Notes: generated from the letters alone by a model not told the origin. A stretch of DNA of 64,000 bases from Acidimicrobiales bacterium (GCA_035546775.1 DASZWD010000058.1:20547-84546), one strand, 5' to 3'; shown: positions 11,826 to 22,840, numbered from the stretch's first letter. A program made the numbers and translations.

Positions 11826-14096
11826 ATGTTCCGCCGTTTTGTCCAACTCGTCGCGCTCGCAGCACTGATTGCAAGCCTCCTCGCGTTAAGCGGCCCGCGA
11901 GCGAGCGCCTCGTCACCGAACCAGTTCTTCGCACCCGAACTGAGCGCCATCTACAACGGTGCCGTCGTCACCGCGGGGGATCGTGCCTTCTTCGTTTCGC
12001 AATGGACAAACGATCCCTATGCGCTTTGGGTAAGCGACGGAACGAAGGCTGGGACATCGCGGCTCACGACTGGAAATCCTCAGGGTTCGCCGACCCGCCA
12101 GGACTTGTTTGCCGTCGGTTCCACTCTTTACTTCTGGTCTACGGCACCCGAGACCGGCATGGAGTTGTGGAAGAGCGACGGCACGGCAGCAGGCACGTCG
12201 CTCGTCAAGGACATCAATCCGGGTAGCGCCAGCTCGGTTTATGCCGGCGGCGAGTGGCCCGTGGCCTTCAACGGCAAGCTGTATTTCGCGGCGGACGACG
12301 GCGTCCATGGACGCGAGTTATGGGTGTCGGACGGCACGTCTGACGGAACCACGATGGTTAAGGACATCGACCCGGGGGCGTCGAGTTCCGGTCCGGCAAT
12401 CATGCAAGTTGCGGCGGGAACGATCTGGTTTCACGCGGACGACGGGTCGGTCGGCGCCGAACTTTGGAAGAGCGACGGGTCGACAGCCGGTACATCACTG
12501 GTGAAAGACATTGCTGCCGGAGCGACTTCGTCCGGCCTCGGCGCCTTCACCGCGTTCGCAGGCAAGGTGTACTTCGGCGCGGCGGAACCGAGCCACGGCG
12601 AGGAGCTGTGGGCGACAGACGGCACCTCCGATGGCACCACCATGGTCAAGGACATCAACCCAGGCGCGGGCAGCGGCACGGGCGGGTTGCTCCATCCGTT
12701 GTCGTCGACCCTTGCGGTATTCGCCGCCGACGATGGCGTGCACGGGACTGAATTGTGGAAGACCGACGGTACGACCAACGGCACAACGATGCTCAAGGAC
12801 ATCAACGTGCCATCGACCCAAGTTGGTGGTGAGGAGCCAGGATCGGACCCGTCGATCGGCAACGCGTCCGGTGGCAAGACAGTCTTCTACGCGAACGATG
12901 GCACGAACGGCCCCCAGCCTTGGGTTTCGGACGGCACACTCCCAGGCACGTTTGCGCTCGCGAACATTCCGCAAAATCCGTGCTGCTCAAGCGTCGCGCC
13001 ATCGCTAATCGATGGCGAGTGGTATTGGGCGTCGCCGAGCGACTTTTGGCGAACAGACGGCACGGTCGCGGGCACGAAGTCGACCCCGACCGCCGCGGGT
13101 ACGTGGGGTGTCCAATTCCAAAAACTCAACGGCCTGATTCTCGCCAGCGCCTCGCAAGCGCTCTGGCGCATCGGCACGCCACCACTTGTGGTTACCACCG
13201 GCAACGGAGCGCCGGTCCAACTGGCGACGTTCGCGCGCAACGGCAGCGAGATGGAGCGCACAGCGCCGTACGGCGACTTCGGTGGCGGCGCGTCGGTCGC
13301 CCAAGGCGACGTCAACGGTGACGGTGTGCTCGACATCATCGTGGGAGCTGGTCCAGGTGGCGGGCCTCACGTGCAGGTGTTCAGCGGGGTCGACAACTCG
13401 GTGTTGCGCAGCTTCTACGCGTACGCGTCCGGTTTCACCGGCGGTGTGTTCGTCGCCGCCGGTGACATCAACGGCGACGGCAAAGCCGACATCATCACCG
13501 GCGTCGGCCCCGGCGGCGGACCCCACGTCCAAGCCTTTAGCGGCGCCGACAACACCGTGCTGCGCAGCTTCTACGCCTACGCCCCCGCCTTCACCGGCGG
13601 CGTCCGCGTCGGCGCCGCCGACATCAACGGCGACGGCAAAGCCGACATCATCACCGGCGCCGGCCCCGGCGGCGGGCCTCACGTGCAGGTCTTCAGCGGC
13701 GCCGACAACTCAGTGTTGCGCAGCTTCTACGCGTACGCGCCCGGTTTCACCGGCGGTGTGTATCTCGGTGGCGGTGACATCAACGGCGACGGCAAAGCCG
13801 ACATCATCACCGGCGTTGGCCCCGGCGGCGGACCCCACGTCCAAGCCTTCAGCGGCGCAGACAACACCGTGCTGCGCAGCTTCTACGCCTACGCCCCCGC
13901 CTTCACCGGCGGCGTCCGCGTCGGCGCCGCCGACCTCAACGGCGACGGCAAAGCCGACATCATCACCGGCGCCGGGCCCGGCGGCGGACCCCACGTCCAA
14001 GCCTTCAGCGGCGCCGACAACACCGTGCTTGACAGCTTCTTCGCCTACCCGCCGAGCTTCACCGGCGGAGTTTTCCCGGCGTCGATCGGCCGATAA
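11826..14096 (+). CDS. Secreted protein with ELW-type and FG-GAP/VCBS-like repeats
   Basis: 756 residues with a signal peptide ending near ASA at about residue 28. The first half has about eight repeats around ELWKSDGTxxGT and VKDINPG, each about 45-55 residues. The second half has 52-residue calcium-loop-like repeats (DINGDGKADI, GPGGGPHVQ, SFYAYAP) of the integrin-alpha FG-GAP / VCBS type, which fold as beta-propellers. Probably an extracellular adhesin or matrix protein; no catalytic motif is seen. It sits alone between the thiolase-like gene and the convergent tsaC. A weak TAAGAC box lies 7 bases before the ATG. Confidence 0.75.
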   Translation: MFRRFVQLVALAALIASLLALSGPRASASSPNQFFAPELSAIYNGAVVTAGDRAFFVSQWTNDPYALWVSDGTKAGTSRLTTGNPQGSPTRQDLFAVGSTLYFWSTAPETGMELWKSDGTAAGTSLVKDINPGSASSVYAGGEWPVAFNGKLYFAADDGVHGRELWVSDGTSDGTTMVKDIDPGASSSGPAIMQVAAGTIWFHADDGSVGAELWKSDGSTAGTSLVKDIAAGATSSGLGAFTAFAGKVYFGAAEPSHGEELWATDGTSDGTTMVKDINPGAGSGTGGLLHPLSSTLAVFAADDGVHGTELWKTDGTTNGTTMLKDINVPSTQVGGEEPGSDPSIGNASGGKTVFYANDGTNGPQPWVSDGTLPGTFALANIPQNPCCSSVAPSLIDGEWYWASPSDFWRTDGTVAGTKSTPTAAGTWGVQFQKLNGLILASASQALWRIGTPPLVVTTGNGAPVQLATFARNGSEMERTAPYGDFGGGASVAQGDVNGDGVLDIIVGAGPGGGPHVQVFSGVDNSVLRSFYAYASGFTGGVFVAAGDINGDGKADIITGVGPGGGPHVQAFSGADNTVLRSFYAYAPAFTGGVRVGAADINGDGKADIITGAGPGGGPHVQVFSGADNSVLRSFYAYAPGFTGGVYLGGGDINGDGKADIITGVGPGGGPHVQAFSGADNTVLRSFYAYAPAFTGGVRVGAADLNGDGKADIITGAGPGGGPHVQAFSGADNTVLDSFFAYPPSFTGGVFPASIGR
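13332..14078 (+). repeat. 156-bp in-frame tandem repeats with a 312-bp higher-order unit
   Basis: Nearly five copies of a 156-bp unit (52 codons) encode the propeller-like repeats of the secreted protein. Alternate copies are more alike than neighbours: two versions (HVQAF...APAF and HVQVF...APGF) alternate, giving a 312-bp higher-order repeat almost identical at DNA level. This indicates recent duplication or gene conversion. Confidence 0.9.
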
Positions 14097-14102
14097 CGAC
14101 TG

Positions 14103-14624
14103 TCACAAGAAGACTGCGCCCGGGCGCAGGACGCGGATCGGGTCCTGCGTGGCGTCGACGACCGTCGACGGCTGACCGTTGCGGGTGCCGCCGTCGAGGA
14201 GCGGGATGTCGCCGAGCGCGGCGCGCACTTCGGCGGCCGTCGTGCAGGGCGGCTGGCCGTGCTTGTTGGCGCTGGTGGTGATCAGCGGGCCGGTGGCGCG
14301 GATGAGGGCGCGCAGGTCGTCGTCGTCGGGACAGCGCAGACCGATGGTGGTGGCGTCGCCGCCGAGGTCCCACGCCGCCGACGCCTCCGTGCGGGTGCCG
14401 ACGATCGTGAGCGCGCCCGGCCAGTAATGCGTGAGGTCGACGGCGAAGGTGGCGTAGCGGGCCGCGTCCTCGGGATCGGCGATGAGGACCGGCAATGCCA
14501 CCTCGGTCGGGCGTTCCTTGAGCGCGAACAGCGCGGCGCTGTGGCCCACCGTCACGGCGACGCCGTAGACGGTGTCGGTCGGGATTGCGACGACCTCCCC
14601 GCGCGCCAGGGCGTCGGCTACCAC
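14103..14624 (-). CDS. tsaC: L-threonylcarbamoyladenylate synthase (Sua5/YrdC family)
   Basis: Makes threonylcarbamoyl-AMP for the t6A37 modification of ANN-decoding tRNAs. 173 residues: the YrdC domain only, without a Sua5 C-terminal domain. Motifs seen are AIPTDTVYGVAV near the N-terminus, LKERPTEVALPVLI and ITTSANKHGQPP. The GTG start at 14624 overlaps the prmC stop by 7 bases; the longer open frame upstream is inside prmC. The pairing with prmC and prfA is conserved in Actinobacteria and forms a translation-fidelity operon. Confidence 0.93.
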   Translation of the reverse strand: MVADALARGEVVAIPTDTVYGVAVTVGHSAALFALKERPTEVALPVLIADPEDAARYATFAVDLTHYWPGALTIVGTRTEASAAWDLGGDATTIGLRCPDDDDLRALIRATGPLITTSANKHGQPPCTTAAEVRAALGDIPLLDGGTRNGQPSTVVDATQDPIRVLRPGAVFL

Positions 14625-15478
14625 TTGCCCACCGTGCAGCGCGGCCGGCCGACGAGGTCGTTGTGCGTGGAGACGTCTTCGGCGCCGCCGGCGCGCATGA
14701 GTTGCTGGATCGCGTCGCCCTGGTCGGGCGCATGCTCGACCACCAGCGCGCCGGGGCGCGCCAGCCAATCAGGGGTGGCGGCCACGATGCGGCGGATGTC
14801 GTCGAGGCCGTCGTGGCCGGCGACGAGCGCGGATGCCGGTTCCCAGTCGGCGACTTCGGCGGGCAGCGCGTCGGTGGTGCGCACGTAGGGCGGGTTGCTC
14901 ACGACGAGGGTGATCATGCCCATGAGCGCGTCGGGCAGCGCGTCGAACCAGTCGCCGTGCTTGAGGTCGACGCGGCCGATCGCGGCCTGGCCAAGGCCGA
15001 TGAGGTTGAGCCGGGCGACCTCGAGGGCGTCGGCCGACGCGTCGGTGGCCCACACGTGGGCGTCGGGCACTTCCTTGGCAATCGACAGCGCGATCGCACC
15101 CGAACCGGTGCCGAGGTCGACCACGGTCGGCGCCTCGTTGGTGTAGCGCAGGGCGCGCAGGGCGGCGAGCGCCACCTCGACGACCCATTCGGTCTCGGGA
15201 CGCGGGATGAGGACCCGGCGGTCGACGTACAGGTCGAGCTGGCGGAAGCCCCACGCGCCGAGCACGTACTGGAGTGGTTCGCCGGCGCGGCGGCGCTCCA
15301 CGCGCTGGTCGATCGACGCCTGGCACTTGGCGTTGACGACCTCGTCGCCGTGGGCGATCAGCTCGGCGGCGTTCCAGTCGGCGACGTGGCCGACGATGAG
15401 GCGCGCGTCGCGCTCACCGACGACGCGGGCGGCCGCGGCGATCGCCTCGTTCCAGGTCTGGGTGGTGCTAGTGCTCAC
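14618..15478 (-). CDS. prmC: Release factor glutamine methyltransferase
   Basis: SAM-dependent enzyme methylating the GGQ glutamine of release factors. 286 residues: an N-terminal helical domain, then a Rossmann fold with DLGTGSGAIAL for SAM binding and the NPPYV catalytic motif near residue 192. The GTG start at 15478 lies inside the 3' end of prfA (11-base overlap), so it is translated with its own substrate protein. Confidence 0.96.
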   Translation of the reverse strand: MSTSTTQTWNEAIAAAARVVGERDARLIVGHVADWNAAELIAHGDEVVNAKCQASIDQRVERRRAGEPLQYVLGAWGFRQLDLYVDRRVLIPRPETEWVVEVALAALRALRYTNEAPTVVDLGTGSGAIALSIAKEVPDAHVWATDASADALEVARLNLIGLGQAAIGRVDLKHGDWFDALPDALMGMITLVVSNPPYVRTTDALPAEVADWEPASALVAGHDGLDDIRRIVAATPDWLARPGALVVEHAPDQGDAIQQLMRAGGAEDVSTHNDLVGRPRCTVGKW

Positions 15479-16532
15479 CGGCGAGTTGGCGGGCGCGCTC
15501 TTCGGCGACCAGCGCGTCGCTCACTTCGTCGAGCTCGCCCATGAGCACACGGTCGAGCTTGTAGATCGTGAGGCCGATGCGGTGGTCGGTGACGCGGTTT
15601 TCCTTGTAGTTGTAGGTGCGGATCTTCTCGCCCCGCCCGCCGCTGCCGACCTGGGACTTGCGGGCGTCGGACAGCTCGGCTTCCTGCTTGTCCTGCTCGG
15701 CCTTGAGCAGCCGGGCGCGCAACACCTGGAGCGCCTTGGCCCGGTTCTGGATCTGGCTCTTCTCATCCTGCATCGACACGACGAGTCCCGTCGGCAGGTG
15801 GGTGATGCGCACCGCCGAGTCGGTGGTGTTCACCGACTGACCGCCGGGGCCCGACGAGCGGTACACGTCGATCTTGAGGTCCTTCTCTTCGATCTGGACG
15901 TCGACTTCTTCGGCCTCGGGCAGCACCGTGACGGTGGCGGCCGACGTGTGGATGCGGCCCTGGCTTTCGGTAGCGGGCACCCGTTGCACGCGGTGGGCGC
16001 CGCCCTCGAACTTCATGTGAGTCCAGACGTTGTCGCCCTTGATCATGAACGCCACTTCGTTGAAGCCACCCTTGTCCGACGGGTCGGAGCCGAGCACCTC
16101 GACCTTCCACTTCATGCGATCCGCGTAGCGCGTGTACATGTCGAAGAGGTCCTTCGCCCACAGGTTCGCCTCTTCACCGCCTTCGGCGCCCCGGATCTCG
16201 ACGATCACGTTGCGCCCGGCGTTGGGATCCGGCGGCAGCAGCAGGACCTTCAGTTCGGCGTCGAGCGACTCGATGCGCTTCTCGGCGTCGTCGACTTCGG
16301 CCCGCATGACGTCGCGGTCTTCACCGGTGGCTTCCTTGAGCATCTCCTTGGCCGCCTCGAGATCCTCGTGCGCCCGTTCGTAGGCGCGGGCGGCCCGCAC
16401 GATCGGATCGAGTTCCTTGTGCCGGCGCGACAGGTCCCGCAGCACCTTGGGATCGCTGGCAACGTCGGGCGCGGCGAGGCGCGACTCGACGTCGGTGAAT
16501 TCGTCTTCGAGCATTCGCAGGCGGTCGCGCAC
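15468..16532 (-). CDS. prfA: Peptide chain release factor 1
   Basis: Recognises UAA and UAG in the ribosomal A site and triggers peptide release. 354 residues from the GTG at 16532, 4 bases after the stop of the upstream gene. The GGQ motif is in SSGPGGQSVN and the stop-codon recognition region lies before it. The sequence is normal throughout. The open frame reaches further upstream to 16829, but those residues shadow the neighbouring gene. Confidence 0.97.
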   Translation of the reverse strand: MRDRLRMLEDEFTDVESRLAAPDVASDPKVLRDLSRRHKELDPIVRAARAYERAHEDLEAAKEMLKEATGEDRDVMRAEVDDAEKRIESLDAELKVLLLPPDPNAGRNVIVEIRGAEGGEEANLWAKDLFDMYTRYADRMKWKVEVLGSDPSDKGGFNEVAFMIKGDNVWTHMKFEGGAHRVQRVPATESQGRIHTSAATVTVLPEAEEVDVQIEEKDLKIDVYRSSGPGGQSVNTTDSAVRITHLPTGLVVSMQDEKSQIQNRAKALQVLRARLLKAEQDKQEAELSDARKSQVGSGGRGEKIRTYNYKENRVTDHRIGLTIYKLDRVLMGELDEVSDALVAEERARQLAGEH

Positions 16533-16536
16533 GCGA

Positions 16537-17478
16537 TCAGTCTCCCAGAGCCGGCCAGTTGTTCGGAACTGTGACCACGCGTGCCGGTCGCTTGAGCGCG
16601 GCGGCGAGGCGGTAGGTGTTCGGCAGCGCGTCAGCTTCGGGCACGACCAGGACGAGTTCGGCGGCCGGCGAATGCTGTCCGCGGGCGTCGGCTGCCGACG
16701 GCACCAGGTCAGGGTCGACCCCGACGGAGAACGCGACGACGACGCCATCGCCGACCGCCGGCGCGATGCCGGCGTCGCGCAGATCGGCGCGTGGCGTCGG
16801 CGGCGCCACCGGCGTGAGCGGCCCCACACCCACGAGCTCCGGGTGACGCACCGCGATCCAGCGCAGCCACCGCTCGCGGGCGAGATTCGTCATCGGGCTC
16901 GGCGGCGCGTCGGCGCGTCGCCCGGCGTTCACCCGCGCCGCGAGGTCTTCGAGGGTGGCGGCGGAGTTGGCCATGCGGTGCGCCTCGCGGTCGTGCTTGC
17001 CGACCCCGACGGCGACCTCGCCGTCCTCCACCCGCCCGATCTCGAGCCCCCGCACCTCGAAGCGTGTGACCCCGTCCTCCACCACGATGTCGACCCCCTC
17101 GGGCGCCGCCACCCCGTTCTGTGAAGGATCTTCCGTGTCAGATACGGGAGATCCTTCACAGAAGTGCAGGGTGGTGCCGTCGACGGAGTACACCTCGATG
17201 GTGGCGGGGGACGCGAAGTAGGTGGCTTGGCGGGCGATGACGCGGGCGGCGGCGTCGTCGTCGGTAATGACGACGAGCCGGTCAGGGACGTCGGCTTTGA
17301 GGGCGACGGCCAATGGTCCGCCGAGGCCGCCGCTCTCGGTCAGCACCCACAGCGTTCCGTCGCCGGACGCGGCGGCGCCGCCGGGAAACCCCAGCGGCGT
17401 CAGACCGGTTGCCCCCGCAGATGCAGCGAGGGCCTTGAGCTTGGCTGCATTCAGGCGGGCCCGTGTGGACGGGTCCAC
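16537..17478 (-). CDS. Conserved hypothetical protein between rpmE and prfA, interrupted in frame by a palindrome
   Basis: 313 residues from a GTG at 17478, 6 bases after the rpmE stop. I do not recognise the family. It has an alpha/beta look (LRVL and VVAF strands) with a C-terminal part rich in hydrophobic strands (AELVLVVPEADALPNTYR). There is no signal peptide or membrane segment. Residues around 106-121 (FCEGSPVSDTEDPSQ) are encoded entirely by a 47-bp inverted repeat and look inserted. Its place in the rho-rpmE-prfA-prmC-tsaC operon suggests a translation-linked role, but that is inference from context only. Confidence 0.7.
   Translation of the reverse strand: MDPSTRARLNAAKLKALAASAGATGLTPLGFPGGAAASGDGTLWVLTESGGLGGPLAVALKADVPDRLVVITDDDAAARVIARQATYFASPATIEVYSVDGTTLHFCEGSPVSDTEDPSQNGVAAPEGVDIVVEDGVTRFEVRGLEIGRVEDGEVAVGVGKHDREAHRMANSAATLEDLAARVNAGRRADAPPSPMTNLARERWLRWIAVRHPELVGVGPLTPVAPPTPRADLRDAGIAPAVGDGVVVAFSVGVDPDLVPSAADARGQHSPAAELVLVVPEADALPNTYRLAAALKRPARVVTVPNNWPALGD
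17117..17163. repeat. 47-bp palindromic element inside a coding sequence
   Basis: Perfect 15-bp outer arms (TTCTGTGAAGGATCT at 17117-17131 and its complement at 17149-17163) enclose a 4-bp inner stem (CCGT/ACGG) with loop GTCAGAT. It keeps the reading frame of the host gene. It resembles a mobile palindromic element inserted into a gene rather than coding sequence under selection. Confidence 0.8.
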
Positions 17479-17484
17479 CGGCAG

Positions 17485-17706
17485 CTAGTCCTTCTTCTTC
17501 GAACCCTGCTTGCCGTACCGGCGCTGGAAGCGCTCGACGCGGCCGCCGGTGTCGACGAGCTTTTGCTTGCCCGTGTAAAAGGGGTGGCACTCGTTGCACA
17601 ACTCTGCGTGCAGCTCGTTCTTGGTGGAACGGGTGGTGAAGGTGTTGCCGCACGAGCAGACGACCTTCGCCTCGGTGTATTCGGGGTGGATTCCGGTCTT
17701 GGGCAT
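17485..17706 (-). CDS. rpmE: 50S ribosomal protein L31, zinc-binding type
   Basis: 73 residues of bL31 with the zinc ribbon cysteines at about 16, 18, 37 and 40 (CSC and CNEC), so this is the zinc form rather than the cysteine-free paralogue. An AAGGAGA Shine-Dalgarno precedes the ATG at 17706. It directly follows rho, as in mycobacteria. Confidence 0.97.
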   Translation of the reverse strand: MPKTGIHPEYTEAKVVCSCGNTFTTRSTKNELHAELCNECHPFYTGKQKLVDTGGRVERFQRRYGKQGSKKKD

Positions 17707-17726
17707 GGGGTTGTCTCCTTAACGGC

Positions 17727-19577
<1,851 letters not shown>

Positions 19578-19780
19578 TTACACCTCACAATGGATTAAGG
19601 ACAGGCTGCGGCCGTGGCTTGCGCGAGCGATGACTTGCGCGAGCGGTGCAACCAGGAGGAGCACTTCCGCCGGTTTCGAAAAAACCGTGCGGCCGGTGCG
19701 ATGCACACCCTAGCACTCTCCGGGTACAACCGGACTTATCGGCGGTTCATTCCCCCAGGTGGACCGTAACGTGGGCGGCA
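19578..19780. other. Intergenic region: rho leader and divergent antiporter promoter
   Basis: 203 bases without a gene. For rho (minus) a TAGGGT box at 19712-19707 would give a leader of about 120 bases, which could serve Rho autoregulation; no good -35 is seen. The leader contains two copies of CTTGCGCGAGCG, 17 bases apart (around 19622-19650). On the plus strand TAACGT (19767-19772) is 8 bases before the antiporter ATG. Confidence 0.4.
19767..19772 (+). promoter_or_regulatory. TANNNT box of the antiporter gene
   Basis: TAACGT ends 8 bases before the ATG at 19781. The same hexamer serves the genes at 49826 and 49868. No Shine-Dalgarno is present. Confidence 0.45.
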
Positions 19781-20938
19781 ATGGGCTACGGGGCGCTAGC
19801 GCTGGTCATCGCGGCGGGACTCGTCGGACCGCTAGTCGCCGCAGTGGGGCGCTTCGCCCCGCCGGTCGTCGTCGGCGAGCTCGCCGCCGGCGTCGTGCTC
19901 GGCCGCACCGGACTCGATTGGGTCCACGGATCCGACCCGTTGCTGTCCGGGTTGGCGAGCATCGGCTTCGTGCTGCTGATGTTCGTCGTCGGCACGCACC
20001 TGCCGGTCCGCGACCCAAACCTGCGGGCGGCCGCGGCGCGCGGCGCGGGGGTGGCGGCCACCGTCGGGGCTGCGGCGGCGATCGTCGGCGTCGCGTTGGC
20101 GCCCACCGTGAGCCTTCACCGGCCCGCCGTGTTGGCCGTGTTGATCGCCGCCAGCTCGGGCGCCGTTGCCCTACCCGTGCTCCAGTCACTCCCGGCGGAC
20201 CGCACCGTCGTGGTAACGACCGCGTGGATCGCGCTGGCCGACGTGGCGACGGTTCTGACGCTGCCCTTCGTCCTGGCCGTGGGCTCGGTGCCGCGCGCGT
20301 TGTTGGGCGGCGTCCTCGTCCTCCTGAGCGGCGCCGCGCTGTACGTGGCGCTGAGCAGCGCGCGCGACAGCCCCGCCGTGCGCCGCCTGCGCCATCTCTC
20401 ACACGACCGCGGTTGGGGCGTCGACCTGCGGGTGTCGCTCCTCGCGTTGTTCGTCGCCGCGTGGATCGCAACGCGCTTTGGCACCTCGATTCTCGTCGCC
20501 GGATTCGCGATGGGCGCGGCGGTGGCGTTCGTCGGCGAACCGCGGCGCGTCGCGCAACAACTCGTCGGTCTCGGCGAGGGGTTTGCCATCCCGGTGTTCT
20601 TCGTCCACCTGGGAGCGCAGCTCGACCTGCGCGGCTTGCTGCATTCGCCGAGCGCGCTGCGCCTCGCCGTGGTAATCGCGGCGGCGTCACTTGTGGTGCA
20701 CGTTCTGGCCTCTCTGGCCTGGCGCCTCCCGGTCGCCAGTGGGCTGCTGAGCAGCGCCCAACTCGGTGTGCCCTCAGCCGTGGCCACCATCGGGCTGCAG
20801 ACGAAGCAGCTCACCGCGACCGACGCCGCCGCGGTGATGGCGTCGGTCCTCGTGACCCTCGCCGCCTGTGCCTTGGGCGCCGCACTGCTCGGCAATCGTG
20901 GCCAGCTTCCGGACCTGACGGCGCCACATCCCACGTGA
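19781..20938 (+). CDS. Cation/proton antiporter (CPA2, KefB/NapA-like)
   Basis: Inner-membrane secondary transporter of 385 residues with about eleven to twelve hydrophobic helices. The N-terminal VVVGELAAGVVLGRTGLDW and FVVGTHLP segments are typical of CPA2 Na+ or K+/H+ antiporters. There is no cytoplasmic TrkA-N domain. The ion cannot be read from sequence. The ATG at 19781 is 8 bases after TAACGT, so it is likely leaderless; the open frame reaches further upstream through non-coding sequence. It is followed by the cupin gene after 15 bases. Confidence 0.8.
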   Translation: MGYGALALVIAAGLVGPLVAAVGRFAPPVVVGELAAGVVLGRTGLDWVHGSDPLLSGLASIGFVLLMFVVGTHLPVRDPNLRAAAARGAGVAATVGAAAAIVGVALAPTVSLHRPAVLAVLIAASSGAVALPVLQSLPADRTVVVTTAWIALADVATVLTLPFVLAVGSVPRALLGGVLVLLSGAALYVALSSARDSPAVRRLRHLSHDRGWGVDLRVSLLALFVAAWIATRFGTSILVAGFAMGAAVAFVGEPRRVAQQLVGLGEGFAIPVFFVHLGAQLDLRGLLHSPSALRLAVVIAAASLVVHVLASLAWRLPVASGLLSSAQLGVPSAVATIGLQTKQLTATDAAAVMASVLVTLAACALGAALLGNRGQLPDLTAPHPT

Positions 20939-20953
20939 TGCTTGACTAGCCGC

Positions 20954-21502
20954 GTGAACGTCCGACGAGTAGTGACCGGACACGACGCGTCCGGCAAGTC
21001 CGTGTTCGTGAGCGACGAAGAGGTCGAGCCCTTCGCCCCGATGCTCCAACCCGAGGCGGAGTTCCACCGCATCTGGGGCGGTGACGCCGCGCCCAAGTTC
21101 CCGGGCGACGGGAGCCAGCCGGCGCACGCCACCTACTTCCCGCCCATCGGCGGCTTTCGCTTCGGGTTCTTCAGCCTGCCGCCTGACGACGCCGAGCCGC
21201 CGGCGGACCTCGATGTCGGTGCCGCCATCGCCGAGATGAACCTGCGCCTGCCCGGCATGCTCGGGTACATGGACGCGACCGATCCCGGCATGCACACCAC
21301 CGACACGATCGACTTCGAAGTCGTGCTCGAAGGCACGGTGACCCTCGAGCTCGACGACGGCGCCATCGTGACCCTGCATCCGGGCGACACGGTCGTGCAG
21401 AACGGCACGCGGCACCGATGGGGCAACCCGGGCAAGACGACGGCGCGCCTCGCGGTCTTCATGGTCGGGGCGAATCATGCGGGCGTACCGCCCCGCGCCT
21501 AA
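20954..21502 (+). CDS. Cupin-domain protein
   Basis: 182 residues from the GTG at 20954; a TTG at 20942 is a possible alternative. The C-terminal half is a single cupin barrel: DTIDFEVVLEGTVTLELDDG, then LHPGDTVVQNGTRHRWGNPG, with a histidine in each cupin motif. The N-terminal part (EPFAPML through FGFFSLPP) resembles cupin proteins acting on small aromatic or polyketide substrates, but substrate and metal are unknown. It lies between the antiporter and thrC. Confidence 0.75.
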   Translation: MNVRRVVTGHDASGKSVFVSDEEVEPFAPMLQPEAEFHRIWGGDAAPKFPGDGSQPAHATYFPPIGGFRFGFFSLPPDDAEPPADLDVGAAIAEMNLRLPGMLGYMDATDPGMHTTDTIDFEVVLEGTVTLELDDGAIVTLHPGDTVVQNGTRHRWGNPGKTTARLAVFMVGANHAGVPPRA

Positions 21503-21508
21503 TACCGT
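21503..21508 (+). promoter_or_regulatory. TANNNT box of thrC (leaderless type)
   Basis: TACCGT starts just after the cupin stop (21500-21502) and ends 6 bases before the thrC GTG. No Shine-Dalgarno is present, so thrC probably has its own leaderless transcript. Confidence 0.45.
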
Positions 21509-21514
21509 GGCGGC

Positions 21515-22840
21515 GTGAGGTACCACGCCGAGTTCCGCTGCTTCGCCGGTTGTCCGGGTAGCTGGCCCGTGACCCAGGCCATCTACGCGTGCCCGACGTG
21601 CGGCGGGTTGCTCCAGGTCGTGCACGACGTCGACGCGCTGCGTGACCGCAGCGGACCGGCGTGGATGCGCCTCTTCGACGAGCGCTACCGCCAGAACGTG
21701 TGGCCGTACGGCTCGGGTGTGTGGGGCAAGCGCGAGTGGGTCATGCCCGAGATCGCCGACGACGACATCGTGTCGATGTACGAAGGCGGCACCAACCTGT
21801 TCTGGGCCGAGCGCTACGGCAAGCAGATCGGCGTCGAAGACCTGTGGGTGAAGATGTGCGGCAACTCGCACTCGGGATCGTTCAAGGACCTCGGCATGAC
21901 GGTGCTCGTCAGTGTCGTGCGCAAGGCGATCAACGAAGGCCTCAAGGTCAAGGCGATCGCCTGCGCGTCGACCGGCGACACCAGCGCGGCGCTCGCCGCC
22001 TACGGTGCCGCCGCGGGCCTCCCCGTCGTCGTACTGTTGCCCCGCGGCATGATCTCGACGGCGCAACTGGTGCAGCCGTTGGCGCACGGCGCGCTCGTGC
22101 TCGGCCTCGACACCGACTTCGACGGCTGCATGGCCATCGTGAAGCAGCTTGCTGCCGAAGGTCTCGTATACCTCGCCAACTCGATGAACCCGCTGCGGCT
22201 CGAAGGCCAGAAGACGGTCGGCATCGAGATCGTCGAGCAGTTCGACTGGCAGGTGCCCGACTGGATCATCCTGCCGAGCGGCAACCTCGGCAACGCGTCA
22301 GCGCTCTACGAGGGCTTCCAGATGATGCAGGAGCTCGGCGTCGTCTCGCGCCTGCCCCGCCTGGTCGTGGCGCAGGCCGAGAACGCCAACCCGATGTACC
22401 GCGCCTGGAAAGCAGGCCGCAAAGAGGTCGACCCCATCAAGGCTCAGCCGACGCTCGCCACCGCGATCCAGATCGGCAACCCGGTCTCGGCGCCGCGGGC
22501 GATGCAGGCGCTTGACGCGATGAACGGTGTGGTCGAGCAGGCCTCGGAGAACGAACTCGCCGAGGCCGCGGCGCGCGCCGATCGCACCGGCATGTACACG
22601 TGCCCGCACACCGCCGTCGCCCTCGCCGTGCTCGAGAAGCTCGTGAACGCCGGCACCATCCCGCATGACGACAAGGTCGTCGCCATCTCGACGGCGAGCG
22701 GCCTCAAGTTCACGGAGTTCAAGGTCGGCTACCACGAGCGCTCGCTGCCCGGCATCGACGCGACCCAGGCCAACGCGCCGGTCAACCTCGCCGCCGACTA
22801 CGGCGCGGTCGTCGACGCGATTACCTCTCGGTTCCAATAA
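21515..22840 (+). CDS. thrC: Threonine synthase
   Basis: PLP enzyme turning O-phosphohomoserine into threonine. 441 residues. An N-terminal zinc-ribbon-like segment (C9, C13, C26, C29: CFAGC and CPTC) precedes the fold-type II domain, with the PLP lysine in [12 protein letters not shown] near residue 126. It is convergent with hom, the two genes overlapping by 20 bases at their 3' ends. Homoserine kinase (thrB), usually adjacent in Actinobacteria, is not in the window. Confidence 0.94.
   Translation: MRYHAEFRCFAGCPGSWPVTQAIYACPTCGGLLQVVHDVDALRDRSGPAWMRLFDERYRQNVWPYGSGVWGKREWVMPEIADDDIVSMYEGGTNLFWAERYGKQIGVEDLWVKMCGNSHSGSFKDLGMTVLVSVVRKAINEGLKVKAIACASTGDTSAALAAYGAAAGLPVVVLLPRGMISTAQLVQPLAHGALVLGLDTDFDGCMAIVKQLAAEGLVYLANSMNPLRLEGQKTVGIEIVEQFDWQVPDWIILPSGNLGNASALYEGFQMMQELGVVSRLPRLVVAQAENANPMYRAWKAGRKEVDPIKAQPTLATAIQIGNPVSAPRAMQALDAMNGVVEQASENELAEAAARADRTGMYTCPHTAVALAVLEKLVNAGTIPHDDKVVAISTASGLKFTEFKVGYHERSLPGIDATQANAPVNLAADYGAVVDAITSRFQ

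Noticed and set aside
13332..14078. CRISPR-like or non-coding tandem array
   Set aside because: The repeats are contiguous, 156 bp, stay in frame and encode calcium-loop propeller repeats; there are no spacers.
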